Of a DNA stretch of 5,561 nt, positions 1 to 5,561 are shown piece by piece. Within the stretch, counting starts at the first letter, position 1; every line of letters begins with the position of its first letter. The translations under genes were made by a program, and so were the position numbers. The notes beneath the pieces are model-generated. The model made no database searches, had not been told where the DNA came from, and was given only the letters and a program-made list of their open reading frames with translations. The stretch comes from Burkholderiaceae bacterium (GTDB lineage Bacteria; Pseudomonadota; Gammaproteobacteria; Burkholderiales; Burkholderiaceae): positions 1-5,561 of the forward strand of contig CANISN010000127.1 of NCBI GenBank assembly GCA_947470165.1, read 5' to 3'.

Positions 1-62
1 GTATCTGGCGACACTGTAAACAGTGTGCTGCCTTTTACACGCAATATGTCACAAACTTTCAT
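1..62 (-). CDS. CBS-domain protein, N-terminal fragment (cut by window edge)
   Basis: Only the first 20 codons are inside the window, read leftwards from an ATG at 62-60. They encode MKVCDILRVKG followed by STLFTVSPD. This is the usual opening of single-polypeptide proteins with two CBS domains: a short strand, the K-V/xxIL motif, then 'T(V/I)SPD' leading into the first CBS repeat. CBS pairs bind adenine nucleotides and act as energy or ligand sensors, but the specific role cannot be told from this fragment. The start is supported by a GGAG Shine-Dalgarno sequence at 71-68, five bases before the ATG, and by a candidate promoter upstream. It lies 99 bp downstream of yihY on the same strand, so it may be read from its own promoter, from yihY, or both. 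The family call rests on 20 residues and is moderately sure; the existence of a gene start here is surer. Confidence 0.68.
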   Translation of the reverse strand, partial: MKVCDILRVKGSTLFTVSPD

Positions 63-67
63 TTAGT

Positions 68-71
68 CTCC
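68..71 (-). promoter_or_regulatory. Shine-Dalgarno of the CBS-protein gene
   Basis: GGAG on the minus strand lies five bases before the ATG at 62-60. It fixes the start of the edge-truncated CBS gene, which has no other support from length. Confidence 0.65.
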
Positions 72-79
72 AGCAATAA

Positions 80-112
80 GTGCTTAATAGATACTTATTA
101 GGTGCTTACTAG
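80..112 (-). repeat. Three tandem 11-bp repeats, possible operator
   Basis: On the minus strand three 11-bp units follow one another without a gap: CTAGTAAGCAC, CTAATAAGTAT and CTATTAAGCAC. Only unit positions 4, 9 and 11 vary; CTAnTAAG is kept in all three. The period is one helical turn, so equal sites would lie on the same DNA face. The array starts just downstream of the candidate -10 of the CBS gene and ends nine bases before its GGAG. It would therefore cover the transcription start and most of the 5' leader. That position fits an operator bound cooperatively by a repressor, but no known regulator site was recognised. Confidence 0.6.
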
Positions 113-115
113 AAC

Positions 116-144
116 AATATATTCTTAAGCTCCCATACAAGCAA
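116..144 (-). promoter_or_regulatory. Candidate sigma70 promoter for the CBS-protein gene
   Basis: Read on the minus strand, TTGCTT (144-139) and TATATT (121-116) are separated by exactly 17 bp. The -10 matches the consensus at five of six bases, and the -35 matches at TTG only. Transcription would begin near 110-109, giving a leader of about 48 nt that contains the 11-bp repeats. The call is from sequence alone. Confidence 0.4.
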
Positions 145-161
145 GGCTCAAATACGGTATT

Positions 162-1022
162 TCAGTAACGAATAACCCTTATAAGCCCCCTCCGAATACT
201 GGGGAGGTTAGCCACTAGAACTGCACCGGCTAAGGTAATCCACCATGTCAGGTAAATCCAAATGAGCGCCAAAGGAAAGATTGCGAAAGCACCATAGACA
301 GTCTTATAAAAAGCGACATTGGTCAGAAATAGTCCAAACCCAAACTTCATGAGCTCGAAAGTCAGCGCAGCAAAGAATGCCCCACTAAATGCATCGCGCC
401 ACTCAATTTGCGTATATGGAAGAATTTTGTAGGCTACTGAAAATACTGACATCGCCAAGAGGACTGGAACAACCGTTGCCACCAAACTCAATCCAAAACT
501 GAGTGACTCAGTCCACCCTTCCGCCGCACTAAACAAGAGACCGCTTAAATAGGTACCGATACCCAGTAATATGGGACCTAATACTGTTGCGGCGGAATAG
601 ATTGCCGCCTTCTTCAAGATAGGGCGATTTTTAGTCACCCGAAAGATCTGATTAAATCCGCCCTCAATGACTGCCATTGTCATCATCGTAGTAATGACCA
701 AACCAATCAAACCAATCAAGGTTAAGCCCTTGGCTTGGGCTGAGAACTGATCGAGGTAATTAATGACCTGCTGATTTAATCCACCAGGCATATAGGTGTC
801 TAATAACCATTCCTGAAAAGCATACTTAATCCGCACCACGCTGGGTAAGTAACCAATCAGAATGGAGGCAACCGTCAACATCGGGACCAAGGCCAAGGTA
901 GTAGTAAAAGCAAGGCTAGCTGCAACCTGCTTCAAATTTTGGCCACGATTGCGCTCCCAGATCTCTTTTCCAAGAGAGAGCCATAATTGAGGATTCCGAA
1001 TAAGACGCATCGCCCATATCAT
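162..1022 (-). CDS. yihY: YihY/BrkB family inner-membrane protein
   Basis: Polytopic inner-membrane protein of the YihY/BrkB family (286 aa from this start; the family is usually about 280-420). Six hydrophobic segments are visible, at roughly residues 34-58, 99-120, 140-165, 177-197, 208-235 and 244-270. Family hallmarks are AASLAFTTTLALVP (34-47) at the start of TM1, LPYT..WRDA before TM5 and YGAFAIFPLALIWIY (243-257) in TM6. The family was once labelled 'ribonuclease BN', a mistaken assignment; its biochemical role is unknown, with proposals in transport or envelope function. The reading frame stays open upstream into wrbA, but those residues have no family character. I chose the ATG at 1022; an ATG four codons later (1010) is equally plausible, and neither has a clear SD. 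It is divergent from wrbA with almost no space between, and lies upstream of the CBS gene. No terminator was seen after its stop. Confidence 0.88.
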   Translation of the reverse strand: MIWAMRLIRNPQLWLSLGKEIWERNRGQNLKQVAASLAFTTTLALVPMLTVASILIGYLPSVVRIKYAFQEWLLDTYMPGGLNQQVINYLDQFSAQAKGLTLIGLIGLVITTMMTMAVIEGGFNQIFRVTKNRPILKKAAIYSAATVLGPILLGIGTYLSGLLFSAAEGWTESLSFGLSLVATVVPVLLAMSVFSVAYKILPYTQIEWRDAFSGAFFAALTFELMKFGFGLFLTNVAFYKTVYGAFAIFPLALIWIYLTWWITLAGAVLVANLPSIRRGLIRVIRY

Positions 1023-1024
1023 AA

Positions 1025-1630
<606 letters not shown>

Positions 1631-1639
1631 GAGCGATTT

Positions 1640-2044
1640 ATGCTTAAAGACTGGCGCAACAAAAACCCATACCAACTGATCGCTACCGCAGCTTTCGTTG
1701 ACCTATTCATTCTGTGTGTTTGCTGGGAATGGTTTATCTCCCCCTTAAGACCAGGTGGTTCCTGGCTGATCCTGAAAGGGATTCCCCTCCTATTTGCCAT
1801 CCCAGGACTCTGGAAAGGCAAGATTTACACCATGCAGTGGGCTTCCATGCTGATCTTGCTCTACATCACTGAAGGGTTAGTTCGCATACTAGAAACCGGC
1901 ACTAATTTTTGGATGGCCGCCCTAGAAACTGCCTTGGGGACACTGGGCTTTGTTTGTCTGCTCATCTTCCTCAAGCCCATCAAAGCCCGCGCAAAAGCTG
2001 CTAAAAAAGAGCGTGAACATGCTGAAATGAGGGCTGAAGGGTAA
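1640..2044 (+). CDS. DUF2069 four-helix membrane protein
   Basis: Small integral membrane protein of the DUF2069 family (134 aa, typical size), function unknown. Four hydrophobic helices are seen at about residues 13-33, 40-56, 62-84 and 90-110. They are followed by a highly charged cytoplasmic tail rich in Lys, Arg, Ala and Glu. Conserved family features are LRPGGSW (36-42), the LLFAIPGLWKGKIYTMQW stretch joining TM2 and TM3, and the TEGLVR box (77-82). The start ATG at 1640 is preceded by AAGAG at 1629-1633, which overlaps the wrbA stop codon, so translation is probably coupled. Pairing with wrbA recurs in related Burkholderiales as far as I recall, but this does not establish a joint function. 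No terminator is evident after the stop. Confidence 0.88.
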   Translation: MLKDWRNKNPYQLIATAAFVDLFILCVCWEWFISPLRPGGSWLILKGIPLLFAIPGLWKGKIYTMQWASMLILLYITEGLVRILETGTNFWMAALETALGTLGFVCLLIFLKPIKARAKAAKKEREHAEMRAEG

Positions 2045-2049
2045 AAACC

Positions 2050-2077
2050 GGTAATTTAAGTCTTTTTAGGTAATTTA
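2050..2077. repeat. Direct repeat GGTAATTTA x2 in the gap before the small ORF
   Basis: The 9-mer GGTAATTTA occurs at 2050-2058 and again at 2069-2077, a 19-bp period, inside the AT-rich gap 2045-2150. It could mark a regulator site upstream of the 61-aa gene, but in AT-rich DNA a chance repeat is quite possible. No convincing -35/-10 pair was found in this gap. Confidence 0.3.
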
Positions 2078-2137
2078 TTCAAAAAATATTACTTATTTAT
2101 GTCATCCCAGCCAGTTTTCCATGCGTTGTATGCCCAT

Positions 2138-2145
2138 GGAGGTGA
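2138..2145 (+). promoter_or_regulatory. Strong Shine-Dalgarno of the 61-aa gene
   Basis: GGAGGTGA is complementary to almost the whole anti-SD of 16S rRNA and lies five bases before the ATG at 2151. It decides the start in favour of 2151 over the in-frame ATGs at 2121, 2130 and 2136, which have no SD. It is the strongest SD in the window. Confidence 0.75.
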
Positions 2146-2150
2146 CAAAT

Positions 2151-2336
2151 ATGTCAACAAGACTCAAACGTTGGGCCCGTTCTATTCAACAAATCGACTT
2201 GTCTAGCAGGACACCAGAGGTTGCTATTGGCTATCTGGATAGCAAATATCGCGATATCGCTTGGCGCTATATCCGTATTCTTGGCTTTGAGCGCACTATC
2301 AGCTTTATGGCTAGTAATAACTTCCATCCGGAGTAA
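2151..2336 (+). CDS. Small basic protein of unknown function (61 aa)
   Basis: I do not recognise this protein. It begins MSTRLKRWAR, has no signal peptide and no clear membrane segment. It is moderately basic, with Arg, Lys and aromatic residues spread over what look like two or three amphipathic helices (about 1-16, 27-52). The later half contains two WRYIRIL/FERTISF-like aromatic and basic patches. The case for a real gene is the near-perfect SD GGAGGTGA five bases upstream, the stop 15 bases before a strong terminator (2352-2385), and the absence of a competing frame on either strand. It stands 106 bp after the DUF2069 gene and could be the last gene of the wrbA operon or have its own promoter in the AT-rich gap. 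Function cannot be inferred. Confidence 0.72.
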   Translation: MSTRLKRWARSIQQIDLSSRTPEVAIGYLDSKYRDIAWRYIRILGFERTISFMASNNFHPE

Positions 2337-2351
2337 TTAGCCTCACTTAGC

Positions 2352-2385
2352 AAAAACCCCAGAAAATCGCTGATCTGGGGTTTTT
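2352..2385. terminator. Bidirectional rho-independent terminator
   Basis: A perfect 12-bp inverted repeat, AAAAACCCCAGA (2352-2363) and TCTGGGGTTTTT (2374-2385), surrounds a 10-nt loop. The stem has a GC core with an A-run before and a T-run after, so both strands end in a U-tract. It serves the 61-aa gene from the left and the rhodanese gene (stop at 2413) from the right, which are convergent. A second, outer inverted repeat, CCTCACT (2341-2347) and AGTGAGG (2393-2399), encloses it and could extend the fold. Confidence 0.9.
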
Positions 2386-2412
2386 AATTTAGAGTGAGGA
2401 AAGAGCTTCTAG

Positions 2413-3414
2413 TCAGTTATTTTTAGCTTTTAAGGCCTCTTCCAACTGATTGATCTTGTTTTGCATTCCTGCCATCCTCGCATTCAATGCGCCGACATTT
2501 AAGAAGGTTTCATCAGCAACCTGCGCCTTCAGATTATTCCCCCAGCCTAACCAAGATGAGTCATACACTTTGACCTTCTTGAAGCCCAGATTTTTCAACA
2601 CTGTGGCCGTTTCTGCTGCTCGCACACCACTCTGACAATAGACTACCGTATCCTGATTGGGATTTAGGCTTGAATACAGCTTTTTCAAGTCTTCCTGGCT
2701 TTTTAGGGTCATGCCCGAATTATCAGAAACCTGCTTCTTGCCCAGCTTAATAGCGGTAGCGGGATCCTGCCAATTACTCTCATAGGGAATATTGATCGCA
2801 TTTGGGATATGACCGCCACGAATCGCACGTACGTCTTTTCCTGAAAACTCATCTGGCGTTCTAGCATCAATGATTTGAGCAGACTTAAATTGCACTATCT
2901 TGAGCATTTCCTCATTGCTAACAACTAACTGTGGCTGAGGAACTAGCGCTACCGTGACGGCTGGCAAAGTGGCGCGCTCTTTTTGAATCGGCAATCCAGC
3001 TGATTTCCAGGCATCCATTCCGTCGTGATAAATTTGGACTTGCTTGCCGCCGAAATAATTGATGGTGTAGAGCCCAAAATAAACGTAGGGGTTCCCTCGT
3101 GAGCCGTACACCACGATATCGCGATTGACATTAAGGCCGGCTCCATTAAAAATAGCCTGAATTTTATCGGTGGCAATGTAATCCTCTTTATTTGGATCTC
3201 TGAGAACATTACCTACATCGCCAATATTAATTGCGCCAGGAATATGGCCTTCTAGATAACTCTTTTCATCACGAACATCCCAAATGATTGCACCACGAGC
3301 AAGCGCTTGCTGCATTTGCTCTGTCTGAATAATCACATCATTTTTTTGTGCACAAGCCAAAGCGCTCATCGCTAGAAGGCTTATCGAAAGCAAATATTTT
3401 ATGAAATGCTGCAT
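2413..3414 (-). CDS. Exported tandem-domain rhodanese sulfurtransferase
   Basis: Periplasmic sulfurtransferase with two rhodanese domains (333 aa). Rhodaneses pass sulfane sulfur from donors such as thiosulfate to thiol or cyanide acceptors through a persulfide on an active-site Cys. Residues 1-22 form a signal peptide (basic MQHFIKY, then a hydrophobic core) with likely cleavage at ACA|QK; Cys21 does not sit in a good lipobox. Domain 1 (about 28-142) has the fold motifs WDVRDE..YLEGHIPGAIN, but its loop reads VVYGSRG, with Gly104 at the catalytic Cys position. Domain 2 (about 163-292) has IIDARTPDEF, GHIPNAINIP and an intact CQSGVR loop with Cys260. An inactive N-terminal and active C-terminal domain is the usual plan of tandem rhodaneses. 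The last 25 residues look like a short coiled coil, which is less usual. It starts 32 bp after the MFS gene stop on the same strand, so the two are probably one operon. The physiological substrate is unknown. Confidence 0.9.
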   Translation of the reverse strand: MQHFIKYLLSISLLAMSALACAQKNDVIIQTEQMQQALARGAIIWDVRDEKSYLEGHIPGAINIGDVGNVLRDPNKEDYIATDKIQAIFNGAGLNVNRDIVVYGSRGNPYVYFGLYTINYFGGKQVQIYHDGMDAWKSAGLPIQKERATLPAVTVALVPQPQLVVSNEEMLKIVQFKSAQIIDARTPDEFSGKDVRAIRGGHIPNAINIPYESNWQDPATAIKLGKKQVSDNSGMTLKSQEDLKKLYSSLNPNQDTVVYCQSGVRAAETATVLKNLGFKKVKVYDSSWLGWGNNLKAQVADETFLNVGALNARMAGMQNKINQLEEALKAKNN

Positions 3415-3446
3415 ATGGGCACTTTCTAATCAAGTGTGAATAAGCA

Positions 3447-4634
3447 TTAAATATTAACTTGATATTCTTCTTTGTTGCGAAATACCCAGAAAGCGAGCAG
3501 TAGAAAGGCTAGCAAGGCACAAGAGCCTGAGAAGAGAAAAGCGTATTGGGGGCTAAAGGACTCGTAGAGCCAGCCGAATATTAATGATGCTGGCAAAAGC
3601 ATCAAGCCTGAAACTAGGTTGAACCATCCGAAGGCAGTACCTGCCATACCTATTGGGGCCAGGTCTGCTACTAGCGCCTTCTCTACTCCTTCGGTAGCTG
3701 CTTTAAATAAACCATAAATTCCGAATAATGCACAGAGCATCCAAATCGTAATCCCCGAAAAACTCATTGCAATATAGAAGAAAGCAAAAGCACACCAGGC
3801 AATTAGAATGAAGTTCTTGCGGCTAAATCGATCTGAGAGTGCTGATAGCGGCGTTCCAAATAATGTGGTGATTAAAGAGATTGCAGCCCATAGGAGAGGA
3901 ATCTGCTCTTGGGGCACACCCAGCTCTCGCGCTCTTAACAATAAAAACATGTCGGATGAATTAGCTAGGGCAAAAATTCCAGCAACCAATATATAGCGTT
4001 TGAATTGAGGTGATAGGCCTTCAAGTGACCAGGAGAATGGCTTAACCACTTGCTGCTCTCTAGGAGACTCCTGAAGGCATAAAGCCAAAACAACAGTAAT
4101 CACCCCGGGTATAACTGCCCACAGAAAAATATCTCTCAAGGGGATATTCATTGAGAGTAACAAGGCTGCCATTAGCGGACCAAATACAGCGCCAGCATTA
4201 TCCATAGATCGGTGTAATCCAAATGTCAGTCCCCGTTGGTTTGGGGCAACACTCTCTGCTAGCAAAGCATCTCGAGGCGAACTTCTTAAACCCTTACCCA
4301 AGCGATCTGTAAAGCGGATACACAATACCCATGTCCAAGAGTTGGCAATAGCAATAAGCGGCCTACCAATACCGGCCAAAAAATAACCAATCACAATCCA
4401 AGGCTTAGTCCTTTTAGTACGGTCAACAATCACACCTGAAACTAACTTAAAGATGCTGGAAGTTGCCTCTGCAATTCCTTCGATTAATCCTAAAGCCTTA
4501 GGTCCAGCCATGAGAACGGTGGCTAAATACAAGGGCATCAATGGATACAGCATTTCACTGGCTGAATCATTCACAAAGCTAATCAGCCCAATAAGCCATA
4601 CAGTCCGGGGAAGAGAAAATAAAGTCTTGAACAT
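3447..4634 (-). CDS. Major facilitator superfamily transporter, substrate unknown
   Basis: Twelve-helix MFS carrier of the inner membrane, 395 aa, the normal size. Visible family features are FVNDSASEMLYPLMPLYL in TM1 (20-37), the loop 2-3 motif A variant GVIVDRTKRTKP (67-78), and a very characteristic DRLGKGLRSSPRDAL loop (110-124). The second half has SALSDRFSRKN (264-274, the repeat of motif A) and TEGVEKALVADL (314-325). The GKGxRxxPRDAL and TEGxxKAxVADL boxes mark a conserved bacterial MFS subgroup whose substrates are, to my knowledge, undefined. I would not call it a drug pump. The start ATG at 4634 has only a weak GAG five bases upstream, and no convincing promoter was found on its side of the 144-bp divergent gap. 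It is first in a probable two-gene operon with the exported rhodanese, which hints at sulfur-compound transport, but that is inference. Confidence 0.9.
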   Translation of the reverse strand: MFKTLFSLPRTVWLIGLISFVNDSASEMLYPLMPLYLATVLMAGPKALGLIEGIAEATSSIFKLVSGVIVDRTKRTKPWIVIGYFLAGIGRPLIAIANSWTWVLCIRFTDRLGKGLRSSPRDALLAESVAPNQRGLTFGLHRSMDNAGAVFGPLMAALLLSMNIPLRDIFLWAVIPGVITVVLALCLQESPREQQVVKPFSWSLEGLSPQFKRYILVAGIFALANSSDMFLLLRARELGVPQEQIPLLWAAISLITTLFGTPLSALSDRFSRKNFILIAWCAFAFFYIAMSFSGITIWMLCALFGIYGLFKAATEGVEKALVADLAPIGMAGTAFGWFNLVSGLMLLPASLIFGWLYESFSPQYAFLFSGSCALLAFLLLAFWVFRNKEEYQVNI

Positions 4635-4685
4635 ATTGACTCAATGTAGCATCAAATTAAAAGTGCCTATCATTGTCACAATCGC

Positions 4686-4714
4686 TTGAAAGTCCCCAAA
4701 ATAAAAAGTAGGAT
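4686..4714 (+). promoter_or_regulatory. Candidate sigma70 promoter for the H1-like gene
   Basis: TTGAAA (4686-4691; five of six to the -35 consensus) and TAGGAT (4709-4714; four of six to the -10) are separated by 17 bp. Transcription would start near 4721, with a leader of about 58 nt before the ATG at 4779. There is no terminator between the H1-like gene and the ppk2 frame, so this promoter would serve both. Confidence 0.4.
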
Positions 4715-4765
4715 CAAATTTAGGCGTCAGCCAACTACACAGATTGAACCAATAGCACGCTCTTT

Positions 4766-4771
4766 AAAGGA
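4766..4771 (+). promoter_or_regulatory. Shine-Dalgarno of the H1-like gene
   Basis: AAAGGA lies seven bases before the ATG at 4779. It selects this start over an in-frame ATG at 4686, which would overlap the candidate promoter and add 31 residues unlike the family. Confidence 0.6.
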
Positions 4772-4778
4772 ACACATC

Positions 4779-5084
4779 ATGAGTCAGAAAAAATTAGTAA
4801 AACAATTATTGAAAAAATTAGACAGGCTCGAAGCCGAAAGAGAAAAGTTGATCGATAGGCTCGCTAAAGCCTTAGATAAGCTAGAGAAAAAAGTTCCAGC
4901 TAAAAAACCAGCAGCTAAGAAAGCCCCTGCTAAGAAGGCAGCTGCTAAAAAAGTAGCAGCTAAGAAAGCGCCAGCAAAAAAGACTCCTGCTAAAAAAGCG
5001 GCGGCTAGAAAAGCGCCTGCTAAGAAAGCAGTTGCCAAAAAAGTGGTAGTTAAAAATACAGCTCCAGTAATACCTGCTCAATAG
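4779..5084 (+). CDS. Histone H1-like Lys/Ala/Pro-rich nucleoid protein
   Basis: A 101-aa protein with two parts. Residues 1-38 form a charged, leucine-patterned amphipathic helix ([19 protein letters not shown] and onward), probably a coiled coil for self-association. Residues 37-93 are an uninterrupted run of 5-residue units of the form KKxxA (x mostly Ala, Pro or Val). The Lys pairs fall at 37, 42, 47, 52, 57, 62, 67, 72, 77 (RK), 82 and 87, and the last unit is KN. It ends in a short uncharged TAPVIPAQ tail. Such tails bind DNA (or other polyanions) without sequence specificity, as in eukaryotic H1 tails, bacterial AlgP-type and Bordetella H1-like proteins. A role in nucleoid structure is likely but not shown by the sequence. 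Start chosen by the AAAGGA SD. It is divergent from the MFS gene and 28 bp before ppk2 without a terminator. Confidence 0.85.
   Translation: MSQKKLVKQLLKKLDRLEAEREKLIDRLAKALDKLEKKVPAKKPAAKKAPAKKAAAKKVAAKKAPAKKTPAKKAAARKAPAKKAVAKKVVVKNTAPVIPAQ
4887..5057 (+). repeat. 15-bp imperfect tandem repeats encoding KKxxA pentapeptides
   Basis: The C-terminal half of the H1-like gene consists of about 12 degenerate 15-bp units (two Lys codons, then codons for Ala, Pro, Val or Thr). The protein period is kept exactly while synonymous positions differ, which points to selection on the protein. Unit number is probably variable between strains through slippage. Long shadow frames on the minus strand here (Phe/Leu/Ala-rich) are by-products of the repeat. 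Confidence 0.8.
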
Positions 5085-5112
5085 AAAATTGCGTTTCTAG
5101 TAAGCCCTGCCC

Positions 5113-5561
5113 GTGAGTAAATCTATAGTACCTAAAAATACTTACGAGGCAGACTTAAGACTTCTTCAAATCGAATTAGTCAAACTCTAGCGCCATACGA
5201 TTCAAACAGGTAAACGCCTCCTCTTGATATTAGAAGGTAGAGACACCGCAGGCAAGGATGGCTCTATCAAAAGTATTACCGAGCATTTAAGTCCAAGAGA
5301 TAGTAGAGTCGTCGCCCTGAATAAGCCCTCTCCACGCGAGGAAGGTGAATGGTATTTCCAAAGATACGTTGCCCAATTACCTACTGCCGGTGAATTCGTA
5401 TTATTTAACCGCAGTTGGTATAACCGTGCTGGCGTTGAAAAGGTGATGGGCTTTTGTACCGATGAGCAATACAAGCAGTTTATGGCTACCGTCAATGAGT
5501 TTGAGTCCCTCTTAGTCGGCTCCGATATTCAGCTAATTAATATGTTATTTTCTGACTATTA
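5113..5561 (+). pseudogene. ppk2: Polyphosphate kinase 2 (PPK2), interrupted by an in-frame TAG and cut by the window edge
   Basis: Read from GTG 5113, this frame gives an unmistakable PPK2, the enzyme that uses polyphosphate to phosphorylate nucleotides. Counting the stop as codon 26, it shows ADLRLLQIELVKL (14-25) and then a TAG at 5188-5190, where the family has Gln or similar in the same helix. The match resumes at once with HTIQTGKRLLLILEGRD. Walker A is GRDTAGKDG (42-50, Lys48), followed by YFQRYVAQLPTAGEFVLF, FNRSWYNRAGVE (98-109, the Walker B region, with Asn99 where many members have Asp) and VMGFC. About 149 codons are present; the family is usually 230-300. One base change (CAG to TAG) would explain the stop. 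The only in-frame restarts, TTG 5224 or later, lack an SD and lose the helix. A TAA at 5101-5103 rules out a longer start. Homology also blurs after about 5535 (possible frameshift). A sequencing error or suppression remains possible. It follows the H1-like gene by 28 bp. Confidence 0.82.

Noticed and set aside
11..26. 16-bp perfect palindrome ACACTGTAAACAGTGT resembling an operator
   Set aside because: It lies inside codons 13-18 of the CBS-protein gene (T-L-F-T-V-S), so the bases are explained by coding. No T-run follows that would make it a terminator.
2099..2206. 35-residue plus-strand frame starting at ATG 2099, overlapping the 61-aa gene
   Set aside because: It has no SD, and its bases at 2138-2145 are better explained as the SD of the 2151 start. 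A leader-peptide role cannot be supported.
4656..4681. TTGTGA / TTTAAT as a minus-strand promoter for the MFS gene
   Set aside because: The spacer is only 14 bp, too short for a sigma70 promoter, so no promoter is claimed for that gene.
4453..4689. 78-residue plus-strand frame over the MFS start
   Set aside because: It is mostly antisense to the conserved N-terminus of the MFS protein and has no SD or family features.
4784..5038. Hydrophobic Phe/Leu/Ala-repeat minus-strand frames opposite the H1-like gene
   Set aside because: They are the mechanical antisense of the Lys/Ala repeats; no start signal is seen, and the plus-strand protein explains the periodicity.
5404..5427. Asn in FNRSWYNR instead of Asp taken as a catalytic-site loss
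   Set aside because: I recall Asn at this position in a branch of apparently functional PPK2 proteins, so it is not counted as evidence of decay.
5202..5495. 97-residue minus-strand frame opposite ppk2
   Set aside because: The plus strand here encodes conserved PPK2 motifs; the antisense frame has none.

Overview
This window most likely comes from a low- to mid-GC betaproteobacterium of the Burkholderiaceae, with Polynucleobacter as my best guess. The guess rests on the gene set and order (CBS protein, YihY, WrbA, DUF2069, a Lys/Ala/Pro-rich H1-like protein, PPK2), on protein sequence flavour and on moderate GC. I could not run a search, so this is recognition, not proof. All genes are ordinary chromosomal types. 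I see no tRNA, rRNA, CRISPR array, insertion sequence or phage gene, and no gene-free stretch longer than about 300 bases.

Left part (1-2044): the first codons of a CBS-domain protein run off the left edge on the minus strand. Its leader (63-161) holds a good SD, a candidate promoter and three tandem 11-bp repeats just downstream of the predicted -10. Next comes a minus-strand YihY/BrkB inner-membrane protein. Its start lies only 11 bp from the start of divergent wrbA (flavodoxin-like quinone reductase). wrbA is followed after 9 bp by a DUF2069 four-helix membrane protein, probably in the same operon.

Middle (2045-4634): an AT-rich gap leads to a 61-residue protein of unknown function with a near-perfect SD. 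A strong two-way terminator at 2352-2385 then separates it from a convergent minus-strand operon, MFS transporter followed by a periplasmic tandem-rhodanese sulfurtransferase.

Right part (4635-5561): divergent from the MFS gene is a 101-residue histone H1-like protein: a short leucine-rich helix followed by about 12 perfect-period KKxxA pentapeptides. Twenty-eight bases downstream begins a polyphosphate kinase 2 (PPK2) reading frame. It is recognisable from its GTG start to the window edge but is cut by an in-frame TAG at codon 26, and may be frameshifted again near the edge. It looks like a freshly broken gene, unless the TAG is a sequencing error or is read through.

I found no clearly new system. 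The observations most worth a second look are the interrupted ppk2 beside a polylysine-type nucleoid protein, and the 3 x 11-bp repeat in the CBS gene leader.
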